Notes: generated by a model not told the origin, from the sequence alone. DNA of 33,202 nucleotides from Spirochaetes bacterium GWB1_27_13 (GCA_001829125.1 MIAN01000119.1:1-33202); one strand, 5' to 3'; shown: positions 24,460-32,228, counted from the stretch's first letter. A program made the numbers and translations.

Positions 24460-24864
24460 TTATAATGATTTTATTAAATTTAACTCTTTAATTCTCTCAA
24501 AATGTTGAATATTAAATGTTGCTAATTTCAAATTATTAGATAGAGCGGTTGCTGCTATAAATATATCTGGCAATTCAATTAGTTTATTTTCTTTTTTTAA
24601 GTCATTATAAATTCTTCTTGAAACTCTTACACAATTTGAATCAAAATCAAGAATTTCTACAAATTTTAAAAATGAATATCCGAAATCTAAATCTTTGTTT
24701 TGAAATCCAACTATATATTCAAATTCTGTTATTGTAGATATTGAAAGTTTATAATTTTGTATTAATTTATATAAAAGAGTTTTTTCTTTATCTTTCTTTC
24801 TGTAATAGTCAATTAAAATACTTGTATCTATTAAAATTCTTCTATTTTCCAACTGTTCATCCAC
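24460..24864 (-). CDS. vapC: VapC-type PIN-domain toxin
   Basis: 134 residues, PIN fold. The acidic catalytic residues are present: D13 in ILIDTSILIDY, E47 in STITEFEYIVG, D100 in ELPDIFIAATAL, and the ATFNIQHF end (N118, H121) is the family's TxNxxHF signature. VapC toxins cleave tRNA or rRNA; the target here is unknown. The ATG at 24864 lies inside the antitoxin gene, overlapping it by 34 bases. The pair is enclosed by a 42-bp direct repeat. Confidence 0.93.
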   Translation of the reverse strand: MDEQLENRRILIDTSILIDYYRKKDKEKTLLYKLIQNYKLSISTITEFEYIVGFQNKDLDFGYSFLKFVEILDFDSNCVRVSRRIYNDLKKENKLIELPDIFIAATALSNNLKLATFNIQHFERIKELNLIKSL

Positions 24865-25076
24865 TGTTTTACCTCATTATATTCTTTAAAGTCTTCTTCA
24901 TTGAGAGTTGGTCCATTTTTTAGTAAATTTAATAATTCTTTATTTGTATTTTGTTCTATCTTATTTTCATCTGGAATTACAATTACTTCAACATATTTAC
25001 TTGGAAAATTTTTGGGTAAATTAATAATTATTTTATTATCAATCACTTGTAAATGTTCTCTAATAGCCGAAAGCAT
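24831..25076 (-). CDS. vapB: VapB-type antitoxin
   Basis: 81 residues. The N-terminal half (IDNKIIINLPKNFPSKYVEVIVIP) looks like the strand-helix start of an AbrB/Phd-like DNA-binding fold. The C-terminal half (LNEEDFKEYNEVKQWMNSWKIEEF) is an acidic amphipathic helix as in toxin-neutralising tails. The ATG at 25076 is preceded by AAAGGCGG. A TTGATT/TAAAAT promoter inside the adjacent repeat copy (25128-25100) would give a leader of about 17 bases. The vapC start overlaps its end. Confidence 0.8.
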   Translation of the reverse strand: MLSAIREHLQVIDNKIIINLPKNFPSKYVEVIVIPDENKIEQNTNKELLNLLKNGPTLNEEDFKEYNEVKQWMNSWKIEEF

Positions 25077-25096
25077 AAAAAACCGCCTTTTATATC

Positions 25097-25138
25097 ATAA
25101 TTTTATTATTAATATAACAAAAAATCAACAAAAATATT
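25097..25138. repeat. 42-bp direct repeat, vapBC-proximal copy carrying the promoter
   Basis: Perfect copy of 24267-24308. The -35 TTGATT lies at 25128-25123 and the -10 TAAAAT at 25105-25100 on the minus strand, directly upstream of vapB, so the toxin-antitoxin module uses a copy of the purM promoter. Confidence 0.93.
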
Positions 25139-25147
25139 CGTGAAAAA

Positions 25148-25160
25148 GGGGGGAGGGGGG
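25148..25160. repeat. Interrupted G-tract GGGGGGAGGGGGG
   Basis: Six G, one A, six G in otherwise very AT-rich DNA, between vapBC's repeat and the stop of the gene at 25187. It could slip during replication or form a G-quadruplex; it is not inside a coding frame. Confidence 0.6.
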
Positions 25161-25186
25161 AATTATTTGTAATATTGTGAATTTCA

Positions 25187-26440
25187 TTAAAAATATTCAA
25201 ATTTGTCCATTTTTCCAATTTTGTATGGTTTTTCATTAGAAACAAAAACTTTTAAAAGTATCAATTTCATACCAGTAGAAAAACCCAAATTATGAGAAAG
25301 AGTATTTGCTGTACTGTTGTATGCTGGCAAATAAAAAAAATCTAAAAAAAAGTCAATGTCTCCAAAGGACGACGCATAAGGATGTTGATATTGAACTTTA
25401 ATTCCCAAGCCAATTGGAAATCCAAAAATATTCTGATGTCTATATCGATTTATTTGATCATCAGACGGAGAAAAAGCAGGGGTAAATGAATCGTCTGCAC
25501 TTTTTATATATGAATTAAATAAAAAACCTGTAATAAGATAAATATTTGGGTTTGCATAAGGAGTTTCATAAAAGTTAAAATTAAAATATAGATTATTGGC
25601 TATTAGGAGATTTGAAGCATCTGGCGGATTAGATATATGTCTCAATCCATAAGATATAGAACTAAATAAAAACGCCCAGAAATCAAATCTGTATTCTATA
25701 GAAAAAACATTATTTATAAAAAAATCAAAAGAAATACAAGAAACACTCCAATAATAATTAAAATGATCCTTAAAAGGATTAAAATTGAAAGAACCTGCGA
25801 GTTGTGAAAAACTAAATGAAAATACCAATCTATAATTCGCTTTGTTTTTATTTATAACCTCATAATAATATTTTGTTCTATTTGAAAACGATGTGGATTC
25901 ATCAATAATTGTCTTATTTGGTTTATTAAAATATAAAAAAGCAAGATAATTTTCATTTTGATTCAATTGTTTTAGTATATCTAAAAATGTCTCTTCTAGG
26001 ATTTGTTTGTAATCATCATCAATATAATCTTTTTCTTTTACTTTTTTTGAAAAAAACATTTCTAACAACAATTTTTTTTGAGGAGAATATATTTTTATAC
26101 TAATTTCAGCAAAAATACTTTTTTTCGTTATTTTTTTATCAACCATAATAAAATCAAAACTCAATCTTTCAAATTTAATATTAAAAATATAAGCATCTTT
26201 ATTTTTGTCGTCTATAATTTGAGTTTCACCAAAATAAGATTTAAAAAAGTTTGTTATTGATTTTTTAGCAATTAGTCGTTTATTTGGATATTTTATATCA
26301 ATTATAAATTTTTTGGGTGTAGTAGGGATTTTAACATCACAATTAATCTTGTAAGTATAAGGATATTTTGGATAATAATAGAAAGAATAACAAAAAATGT
26401 TAGAAAATATAAAAATTAAAAAAAATAGTGTTTTTCGCAA
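25187..26440 (-). CDS. Exported protein with C-terminal beta-barrel-like region, 417 aa
   Basis: Family not recognised. Signal peptide at residues 1-18 (MRKTLFFLIFIFSNIFCY), then a mixed alpha/beta domain to about residue 165. After this come alternating aromatic strands (YYWSVSCISFDFFINNVF, FDWAFLF-like segments, YLPAY) typical of an outer-membrane barrel, ending NKPYKIGKMDKFEYF. The start is a TTG supported by AAAGGA seven bases upstream. The previous gene's stop ends one base before it, so the two are cotranscribed with the V-ATPase genes. Confidence 0.7.
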   Translation of the reverse strand: MRKTLFFLIFIFSNIFCYSFYYYPKYPYTYKINCDVKIPTTPKKFIIDIKYPNKRLIAKKSITNFFKSYFGETQIIDDKNKDAYIFNIKFERLSFDFIMVDKKITKKSIFAEISIKIYSPQKKLLLEMFFSKKVKEKDYIDDDYKQILEETFLDILKQLNQNENYLAFLYFNKPNKTIIDESTSFSNRTKYYYEVINKNKANYRLVFSFSFSQLAGSFNFNPFKDHFNYYWSVSCISFDFFINNVFSIEYRFDFWAFLFSSISYGLRHISNPPDASNLLIANNLYFNFNFYETPYANPNIYLITGFLFNSYIKSADDSFTPAFSPSDDQINRYRHQNIFGFPIGLGIKVQYQHPYASSFGDIDFFLDFFYLPAYNSTANTLSHNLGFSTGMKLILLKVFVSNEKPYKIGKMDKFEYF

Positions 26441-26441
26441 T

Positions 26442-27029
26442 TTATAGTCCTTTAATGAACAATGATATTCTTAGAGAATATTTTTCATTGTCATTTTGGG
26501 AAAAAAATCCATTATAGTCATCAACTAAACTTTGAAGTAACTTTTTTGATTTTTTAAATTGATAACCACTTGCTATTGCAAATATTATTGTTGGTATTAA
26601 AAAACATACTGACATTACTGCAAAGATAATTGTAAATATATAAGCAAAAAATATATAAGGAAATGAAATTGCAAGATAAGTAACAGAAAAGCCAGCAAAA
26701 ACCCCAGAAATAGCAGCATAAGCAACTCCAAGTTTATATTTTGCCAATACATTATAATATTTTAGAGTCATTCTTTCTGTTTTTGTAAAAAGATATGTTA
26801 ACGATAAATTCGGTAATCCTGACCAAGCAGGTTTAAACAATGGAAAATCTATTTCATTTTCGTCTAAAACAGTAAAAGTGCCTTCTTTAAGCGACAATTT
26901 CCCTTGAGGTTTAATTATTTCTTGATAAGGCATATACCCTTGATCTATTTGACTTGTAGGTGTTGTAGAATTAGAAAACACATATAAATTTAAGGCAAAT
27001 AATATAAAAATAAATATTGGTTTTTTCAT
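26442..27029 (-). CDS. Exported/membrane protein with two TM segments, 195 aa
   Basis: Not recognised. Signal peptide at the N-terminus (MKKPIFIFILFALNLYVFS). A Pro/Gln-rich linker and a short domain are followed by two adjacent hydrophobic segments (about residues 105-130 and 130-155) and a basic tail (FKKSKKLLQSLVDDYNGFF). It starts 14 bases after the stop of the V-ATPase A gene and its stop touches the next gene. Its place downstream of ntpA, where B, D, I and K subunits are expected, is notable, but it resembles none of them. Confidence 0.65.
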   Translation of the reverse strand: MKKPIFIFILFALNLYVFSNSTTPTSQIDQGYMPYQEIIKPQGKLSLKEGTFTVLDENEIDFPLFKPAWSGLPNLSLTYLFTKTERMTLKYYNVLAKYKLGVAYAAISGVFAGFSVTYLAISFPYIFFAYIFTIIFAVMSVCFLIPTIIFAIASGYQFKKSKKLLQSLVDDYNGFFSQNDNEKYSLRISLFIKGL

Positions 27030-27043
27030 TTTATTTCATTCCA

Positions 27044-28813
27044 TCACTCTTTCTCCGTATAAACCTTCGTTAATTCGCCAAATTTTTCTTTGAGTTTAGA
27101 GCTAAATTCTTTGAATTTTTGTACATCTTCGTTTGAAATAACCAATTTTAGTTTAACTATCTCATCGGCAAGCCCAAGTTCTTTTATTTTAATCAAAGGA
27201 GAACCAAGTTGTATCGCTTTGTCAGCATTATAATAAAACTCCATAATTAATTTTAACAACTCTGATTGTTTTTCGGTTGTAGAATACATATCTATTTTAT
27301 CATAGGCATTTTGTTGCAAAAATCCTTTTTTTATCATATCAGCAACAAGTAAAACTAATCTTTGGTTATCTGGTAATGAGTCTGGACCAACAAGTTTTAC
27401 AATCTGTGCTAATCTTTCTTCTTTCTTGAGAATAAGCATCGCTTCATTGCGGATTCTAATTATATCGCTGTCTTTTTTATTCCAAAAGTCATGCACCTCT
27501 TCAGTGTATTCAGAATAAGAATCAAGCCACGAAATAGATGGGTAATGCCTAGCGTTTGCAAGACTTTTGTCCAATGCCCAAAAACATCTAATAAACCTTT
27601 TTGTGTGTTGTGTTACTGGCTCAGAAAAATCACCACCAGGAGGAGATACCGCACCAATTATAGAAATCGAACCATGTTCATCGTTGAGAGTTCTTACAAG
27701 TCCAGCTCGTTCATAAAATTCTGCCAAACGACTCGGAAGATACGATGGAAAACCTTCTTCTGCTGGCATCTCTTCAAGCCTTCCAGAAAGTTCTCTCAAC
27801 GCCTCAGCCCATCTTGAAGTAGAATCTGCCATAATAGCAACATCATAACCCATATCTCTAAAGTATTCCGCAATTGTAACACCTGTATAAATAGAAACTT
27901 CTCTTGCCGCTACTGGCATATTGGAAGTATTTGCAATTAAAATTGTTCGTTTCATAAGTGGTTGGTTTGTACGAGGGTCAATTAATTTGGGGAATTCGTT
28001 TAATACATCAGTCATCTCATTACCGCGTTCGCCACAACCAATATAAACAATTATGCTTGCTGATGACCATTTGGCTAAAGCATGCTGAGTCATAGTTTTA
28101 CCAGTACCAAAGCCTCCAGGTATTGCCGCTGTCCCTCCCTTTGCAATTGGAAAAAACATGTCAATAACTCGTTGCCCTGTTAAAAGTGGCATATTTAGTG
28201 GAAGTTTTTCATTGTAAGGTCTCGCACTTCTTACAGGCCAATAATGTGCCATTCTTATCTCAAAGCCATTATCAAGAGTAGCAATAATATCATTTATCGT
28301 GTAATCACCTTCTTTTACTATTGTAGAAATTTTTGCAAGTTTTATGTTTGGTGGAATCATTATGTGATGCCTAATTAATTCTGTTTCATCAACAAAACCA
28401 ATTTTAGTACCACCTTTAATAACATCTCCTTCTTTTAGAGTTGGAATAAAACGCCATTTAGTTTCTTCATGTAAAGGAGGCGACTTAACACCAGGTATTA
28501 AGAAATCACCACTTTTTAGAGCAAGGTCTTTTAATGGTCTTTGTATTCCGTCATAAATACCTTCAAGAAGCCCAGGCCCAAGCAATACAGAAAGTGCTCT
28601 TTTATAAGAAACAACTTCTTCGCCAACATCCATCATAGAATTCTCTTCATATACTTGAATAGTAGCTTTCCCTTGATCGAGTTTAATTATTTCTCCAACG
28701 AGTTCGTTTTTACCAACATAAACTACATCAAGCATCCCAGCTTCGTCCATGCCAATTGCTTTAACAATAGGTCCATTTATTTCAATTATTTTACCTTTGA
28801 CTGTTTTTTCCAT
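27044..28813 (-). CDS. atpA: V/A-type ATPase subunit A (catalytic)
   Basis: 589 residues, full length. It hydrolyses or makes ATP in the V1/A1 head. The P-loop is GGFGTGKT (233-240; many homologues have GPFGSGKT), followed by [14 protein letters not shown] (257-270), [14 protein letters not shown] and the Pro-rich [15 protein letters not shown] segment. The N-terminal bulge domain is present (residues about 110-190, with [15 protein letters not shown]). It lies two bases after subunit E. In other spirochaetes A is followed by B, D, I and K; here two unrelated envelope genes follow instead, so the rest of the complex must be encoded elsewhere. Confidence 0.95.
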   Translation of the reverse strand: MEKTVKGKIIEINGPIVKAIGMDEAGMLDVVYVGKNELVGEIIKLDQGKATIQVYEENSMMDVGEEVVSYKRALSVLLGPGLLEGIYDGIQRPLKDLALKSGDFLIPGVKSPPLHEETKWRFIPTLKEGDVIKGGTKIGFVDETELIRHHIMIPPNIKLAKISTIVKEGDYTINDIIATLDNGFEIRMAHYWPVRSARPYNEKLPLNMPLLTGQRVIDMFFPIAKGGTAAIPGGFGTGKTMTQHALAKWSSASIIVYIGCGERGNEMTDVLNEFPKLIDPRTNQPLMKRTILIANTSNMPVAAREVSIYTGVTIAEYFRDMGYDVAIMADSTSRWAEALRELSGRLEEMPAEEGFPSYLPSRLAEFYERAGLVRTLNDEHGSISIIGAVSPPGGDFSEPVTQHTKRFIRCFWALDKSLANARHYPSISWLDSYSEYTEEVHDFWNKKDSDIIRIRNEAMLILKKEERLAQIVKLVGPDSLPDNQRLVLLVADMIKKGFLQQNAYDKIDMYSTTEKQSELLKLIMEFYYNADKAIQLGSPLIKIKELGLADEIVKLKLVISNEDVQKFKEFSSKLKEKFGELTKVYTEKE

Positions 28814-28815
28814 AA

Positions 28816-29424
28816 TTATTCCTCATTTTTTGTTAAAATCTCGTAAATTTTAATTCTTTCTTCAGATTTTAACCTTTCTATAAAATTTGACAAAGATATA
28901 AAAGAAAGTTTTTTTCTATCAGAAGAATATAATGCTATTCCATCTATGTTTTTTTCAATAATTTGTTCAATTTTGGCATTTTTTAATTTTAATGACTCTA
29001 AGTCTTTTTTACCAAGTTTTTCAAGTTCTTTTTTACTGATTTCTAATATATAAGATGTAGACTGAATTTCTGATACCGAATTATTTATTAGTTTAAAGAT
29101 GAAATCTTTGTAATTAATTAATTGATTATTTTCTATTGATTTTTTTATGTTTTCAAAAATTTCATCTACAATTTTACCGACAAAATCTAAAGTCTTTTTT
29201 TTAACTTCAATGTCAATACCTGCAAAAATTTTTTTTGTTTCTAAAGATATTTCTTTTTCTATCAAAAGCCTAAAATTATTATCTATTTTTTCTATCTGAG
29301 AAGAACAATCTTTTTCAATTAGGTCTACTTCTCCCTTTATTTTTTTTGTTACTCTTTCTGCTTTTGTTTTTGCGTCATTTAATATTTCTTCTCTAAGCTT
29401 ATCATCTGATTTTAAAACTTCCAT
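28816..29424 (-). CDS. atpE: V/A-type ATPase subunit E (peripheral stalk)
   Basis: 202 residues. The N-terminal half is a long charged helix (KLREEILNDAKTKAERVTKK, and further Lys/Glu-rich repeats) that forms the coiled-coil stalk. The C-terminal half is globular alpha/beta (SYILEISKKELEKLGKK, then GIALYSSDRKKLSFI) as in E/NtpE. A GAGG SD precedes the ATG. The 2-base gap to subunit A and the expected E-A order support the assignment; the family's low sequence conservation makes it depend partly on context. DUF2764, often between E and A in spirochaetes, is absent. Confidence 0.85.
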   Translation of the reverse strand: MEVLKSDDKLREEILNDAKTKAERVTKKIKGEVDLIEKDCSSQIEKIDNNFRLLIEKEISLETKKIFAGIDIEVKKKTLDFVGKIVDEIFENIKKSIENNQLINYKDFIFKLINNSVSEIQSTSYILEISKKELEKLGKKDLESLKLKNAKIEQIIEKNIDGIALYSSDRKKLSFISLSNFIERLKSEERIKIYEILTKNEE

Positions 29425-29477
29425 ATTATTTAACCTCTATAACTGATTTAAAAGACCTATATTAACGGGGTAACAAT

Positions 29478-29681
29478 TTAATAAGGTAGAAGCCCCATAA
29501 AATTTAAGAATGCAAAAGTTCCGTGAAATAAAGCCATTCCTAATACAACAAAACCAAGAGTTTTATGGAATTTTATACTTAGCTTAATTACTCTCAAGCC
29601 AATTAAAACTTCAAAAACTAATAATGAAAAAGTAATAAAACCACCAATTGCAATAAGAAATGAATAATTTATTGACACCAT
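29478..29681 (-). CDS. Two-TM small membrane protein with paired His
   Basis: 67 residues with two helices (about 5-31 and 40-62) joined by a basic loop. The pattern IKFHKTLGFVVLGMALFHG (His39-like and His54-like positions, one in the loop and one in the second helix) resembles heme-coordinating two-helix units of cytochrome b561/ferric-reductase-like proteins. AGAGGT stands before the ATG. It precedes subunit E by 53 bases and is probably the first gene of the run. It is not a c-ring subunit (no Gly-rich helix packing or hairpin RQPE-type loop). Confidence 0.6.
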   Translation of the reverse strand: MVSINYSFLIAIGGFITFSLLVFEVLIGLRVIKLSIKFHKTLGFVVLGMALFHGTFAFLNFMGLLPY

Positions 29682-29726
29682 AGTTACCTCTTTTAATATA
29701 TTTATAAAACAACTTGCAAGTAATTC

Positions 29727-29770
29727 AAACTCTTCGTATTTATTTACCTTTTAGAAGAGTTTTAAGTATA
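29727..29770 (+). repeat. Short relative of the hairpin element
   Basis: Right end TATTTATT-T-ACCTTTTAGAAG-A-GTTTTAAGTATA matches the right end of the elements at 1256 and 8921. The arms here are AAACTCTT (29727-29734) and AAGAGTTT (29755-29762), with a 20-base loop. Where the full elements have AAACGCTT/AAGCGTTT, the changed pair is matched on both sides, as expected if the stem is under selection. The palindrome and promoter-like boxes at the left are missing. Confidence 0.45.
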
Positions 29771-29838
29771 AATTTATTTTAAGATAAAACATAAAAAAAT
29801 TCAAGATAATTTTAGTTATCATAAAAATTATTTATTTT

Positions 29839-30066
29839 TTAATTTCCATTACATATACATCTAATCCATGATTCAGTATAACCATATTTTCTTGCAAGGT
29901 TTTTATAATTTTCTCCTTTAGAATATTCAAAAATTATTTTTTCCTTTAGCATATCTTTTACAATTACTTTTTTAAAATAGACACTTCTCCCTTCAAAATG
30001 TTTACATAACTTTAAGAAATTATCAAAGCCAAGTGAATCAAATAAATATTGTAAGTCTTCGTTCAT
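29839..30066 (-). CDS. Mor-family-like HTH regulator, 75 aa
   Basis: Small basic protein starting MNEDLQYLFDSLGFDNFLKL. The arrangement matches Mor/C-type activators known from Mu-like phages: an N-terminal helix, a short beta segment with GRSVYFKKV, then KIIFEYSKGENYKNLARKYGYTESWIRCI, a helix-turn-helix. Those proteins turn on middle or late phage transcription. TTTGGAG lies six to seven bases before the ATG at 30066, so I prefer this start over the ORF opening at 30102. It lies opposite a CI-like repressor gene, a phage-style pairing; no other phage genes are in the window. Confidence 0.65.
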   Translation of the reverse strand: MNEDLQYLFDSLGFDNFLKLCKHFEGRSVYFKKVIVKDMLKEKIIFEYSKGENYKNLARKYGYTESWIRCICNGN

Positions 30067-30098
30067 ATTTTTCTCCAAATAATAAAAATTTAAAATAG

Positions 30099-30365
30099 TC
30101 ATTTTCTTGCAAAATGAGGTTTATATCGAGTCTTAGGCATTTCAATTACTCTATTATTCCTTTTTTCTTCATAAAAACCTTCTTTCAAAAGAATCTTTTT
30201 TGTCTCTTCACACAAAAAGCTAATTTCATAACTCAAAACCTCAACATTAACTAAAATCCCTCTCAATTTGTCAATGTCATTTTGAATTTCAAGATACAAA
30301 TCAAAATCTTCAATAGAAAAAAAATCTTTTTCTAAATCCAAAAAATTTGACTCTAAAATCATCAT
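30099..30365 (-). CDS. Small hypothetical protein, 88 aa
   Basis: Unrecognised. It starts MMILESNFLDLEKDFFSIEDF and is strongly acidic in its first 60 residues and helical (FDLYLEIQNDIDKLRGIL), with a basic tail (EEKRNNRVIEMPKTRYKPHFARK). Its stop lies 32 bases before the Mor-like start, so both are likely on one mRNA from the divergent control region. In such arrays this position often holds an early phage or host-interaction gene, but that is only context. Confidence 0.45.
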   Translation of the reverse strand: MMILESNFLDLEKDFFSIEDFDLYLEIQNDIDKLRGILVNVEVLSYEISFLCEETKKILLKEGFYEEKRNNRVIEMPKTRYKPHFARK

Positions 30366-30410
30366 AAAAACTCCTTATATTTGTAAAAATTCGTTACACA
30401 AATTGGAAAA

Positions 30411-30469
30411 ATTCTTAATAAAATCATTTGACAATATTCAAAACTTTATTTAATATATGTATTAAGAAT
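30411..30469 (+). promoter_or_regulatory. Consensus promoter between arms of an inverted repeat
   Basis: TTGACA (30428-30433), 17 bp, TAATAT (30451-30456) on the plus strand, toward the S24 repressor. It is bracketed by perfect 10-bp arms ATTCTTAATA (30411-30420) and TATTAAGAAT (30460-30469), probably operators. The leader to the repressor start is about 128 bases. Confidence 0.55.
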
Positions 30470-30528
30470 AATTCGTAATAATCTAAATATATTATATCGA
30501 ATTTTTAGTAGTATGTCAACAATAAACT

Positions 30529-30547
30529 AGAACAATATTAGAACAAT
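30529..30547. promoter_or_regulatory. Tandem AGAACAAT sites, 11 bp apart
   Basis: Two AGAACAAT copies (30529-30536, 30540-30547) on one helix face, directly upstream of the repressor gene; candidate protein-binding sites. Confidence 0.35.
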
Positions 30548-30590
30548 TTAATTATTTATCAAAATATTTACTTTTTTGAGGAGAGATTTG

Positions 30591-31379
30591 ATGGAAGAGT
30601 CAGATAAAAAAATGTGTGTAAGAATAACAGAATTACGACAAATTCTAAATTTAAATAAAAAAGAAATGGCTGATAGACTTAATATTGGAATAAGTACTAT
30701 TTCTGATATAGAAAGATTTAGAATAGGACCCTCAAAAGAGGTCATTGCCAAATTAATTCAAGAATTTAATATAAATTCAAACTGGCTCTTGACTGGTTTA
30801 GGCTCTCCCTTTGTCGAAGATAACGATGAAAAAGATAAAAGAATCAAAGAATTACAAGAAAAGATCGAAGAACTCGAAAAAACTCAATCTGTTGATATGG
30901 AAGATGCTCAAATAATGATCCAAAAAGATAGTAGGGTAGTTGAATTTATTAATTTCAACCATCAAGAAATAGCATTTATTGATCTAATCAACCAAAAAGT
31001 TAGTGCAGGTCCAGGTCAAGAGGTTTTGGATGAACACACAACAAAAAAAATTCCAATTCTTGCTGATCTGATTTATCCTCATAAAACAAACGAAATAAAA
31101 GCAGTTGAAGTAAACGGAGACTCGATGACAAAAATCCAACTTTTTGATGGGGACATAGTTTTTTATGTACCGGGTCTTATTAAAGGAGATGGAATTTATG
31201 TTATTAGTATATGTAAAGATACTCTTGTAAAAAGACTAGAATTTGACCTATTTGAAAAAAAAGTAACAATCATTTCAGAAAACGACAGATACCCAGAAAA
31301 AAAGATTTTACCATTAGATAACGATATTCTAAAAATAGAAGGAAAAGTAAAAGGGTGGATACATAAACATCCGTATTGA
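30591..31379 (+). CDS. HTH/S24-peptidase phage-type repressor (CI/LexA-like)
   Basis: 262 residues. An XRE-type HTH (about 10-68: QILNLNKKEMADRLNIGISTISDIER) is followed by a short coiled coil (78-98), VSAGPGQE (an AG pair near 139 like the LexA cleavage region) and an S24 domain with Ser178 in VNGDSMTKIQLFDGD and Lys214 in LVKRLEF, the catalytic pair. The AGGAGAG SD at 30579-30585 sets the ATG at 30591; a TTG at 30576 is also in frame but lies over the SD. It is divergent from a Mor-like activator across an operator-rich 225-base region. It ends at a hairpin shared with convergent rnhB. It may regulate a prophage remnant or an SOS-like response. Confidence 0.88.
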   Translation: MEESDKKMCVRITELRQILNLNKKEMADRLNIGISTISDIERFRIGPSKEVIAKLIQEFNINSNWLLTGLGSPFVEDNDEKDKRIKELQEKIEELEKTQSVDMEDAQIMIQKDSRVVEFINFNHQEIAFIDLINQKVSAGPGQEVLDEHTTKKIPILADLIYPHKTNEIKAVEVNGDSMTKIQLFDGDIVFYVPGLIKGDGIYVISICKDTLVKRLEFDLFEKKVTIISENDRYPEKKILPLDNDILKIEGKVKGWIHKHPY

Positions 31380-31386
31380 TTTTTGA

Positions 31387-31417
31387 GACCTGTCAGGTTT
31401 TTGAAACCAAACAGGTC
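31387..31417. terminator. Hairpin between convergent repressor gene and rnhB
   Basis: Left arm GACCTGT plus GGTTT pairs with AAACC plus ACAGGTC around a TTG loop, with two small internal bulges. This CCTGTCAGGTTTTTGAAACC wording resembles intergenic repeats of other phyla, notably Bacteroidetes (from memory). No clear U-run follows on the plus strand. Confidence 0.55.
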
Positions 31418-31441
31418 ATAAATAATATACTATAAAATATC

Positions 31442-32047
31442 TCAACAACTAGAATGCATCCAGATATATTCTTTTACACCTTTAAATGTTCGTCTGTGGA
31501 TTGGGGACGGACCATATTTTTTTATTAAATCAATATGCAGTTTTGTTGGATAACCTTTGTGTTGTTTAAATTGATATTGAGGGTAAATACTATCCATTTC
31601 GTCCATAAACAAATCTCTTTCTACCTTTGCGAGTATAGAAGCTGCCATTATAGCCTCAATTTTACTATCGCCTTTAACAATTGCTTCTCCTGGTATTTGA
31701 AAAGGATATTTATTGCCATCAACTAAAACATAATCAAATTTAACCTTTATTTGATCTAACGCTCTTTGCATTGCTAAAAATGTCGCTTGAAGTATGTTTA
31801 TATTATCAACTTCCTCGTTAGTGGCAAACCCAATACCATAAGCCAATGCTTTACTTTTTATTTCATTATAAAGGAAAGTTCTTTTTTCTGCACTTAATTT
31901 TTTAGAATCATCTAACCCTTTTATATCATTATTTTTATCAAGTATTACTGCCCCTGCATAAACTCTACCAGCCAGTGGGCCTCGTCCTGCTTCATCTATT
32001 CCTACTATAATTTGCCCTGAGTATTTCTCAAATAAAATTTCATCCAT
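31442..32047 (-). CDS. rnhB: Ribonuclease HII
   Basis: 201 residues; removes RNA from RNA-DNA hybrids. The catalytic DEDD set is visible: D18 and E19 in GIDEAGRGPLAG, D110 in YVLVDGN and D127 in VKGDSKI. GLDDSKKLS, ASILAKVERD and HKGYPTKLH are also typical. AAGGA stands eight bases before the ATG at 32047, so I prefer this over the frame opening at 32095. It is a single gene, convergent with the repressor gene and divergent from ilvC. Confidence 0.95.
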   Translation of the reverse strand: MDEILFEKYSGQIIVGIDEAGRGPLAGRVYAGAVILDKNNDIKGLDDSKKLSAEKRTFLYNEIKSKALAYGIGFATNEEVDNINILQATFLAMQRALDQIKVKFDYVLVDGNKYPFQIPGEAIVKGDSKIEAIMAASILAKVERDLFMDEMDSIYPQYQFKQHKGYPTKLHIDLIKKYGPSPIHRRTFKGVKEYIWMHSSC

Positions 32048-32201
32048 AATAACATCCTTAGATAATATTTTATTAGTTTTTCTGAATATTTTCAAGTAGA
32101 ATAATACAATTTTTCTAAATTAATATGATGTTTTTTTATATATATGTGTCCAAAAGACAACCTCCGTCCCCAAGAATTTTTAGTTCTCTCTAAAATATTT
32201 C

Positions 32202-32228
32202 TTGACATAAAAATTAAACTAATATAAA
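32202..32228 (+). promoter_or_regulatory. Promoter candidate of ilvC
   Basis: TTGACA (32202-32207) and TATAAA (32223-32228, 15-bp spacing); TAAAGT two bases on would give 17 bp. The leader is about 35 bases with AGGAGG-like GGAGGA before the ATG; no leucine-type attenuator fits in it. Confidence 0.45.

Noticed and set aside
27491-27817. 108-codon open frame on the plus strand, rich in Arg and Cys
   Set aside because: Antisense to subunit A; its unusual composition is explained by the conserved codons on the other strand.
29478-29681. 67-aa two-TM protein as V-ATPase c/K subunit
   Set aside because: The conserved Glu/Asp in the second helix and Gly-rich packing of ring subunits are missing; His in the loop and second helix argue for another family.
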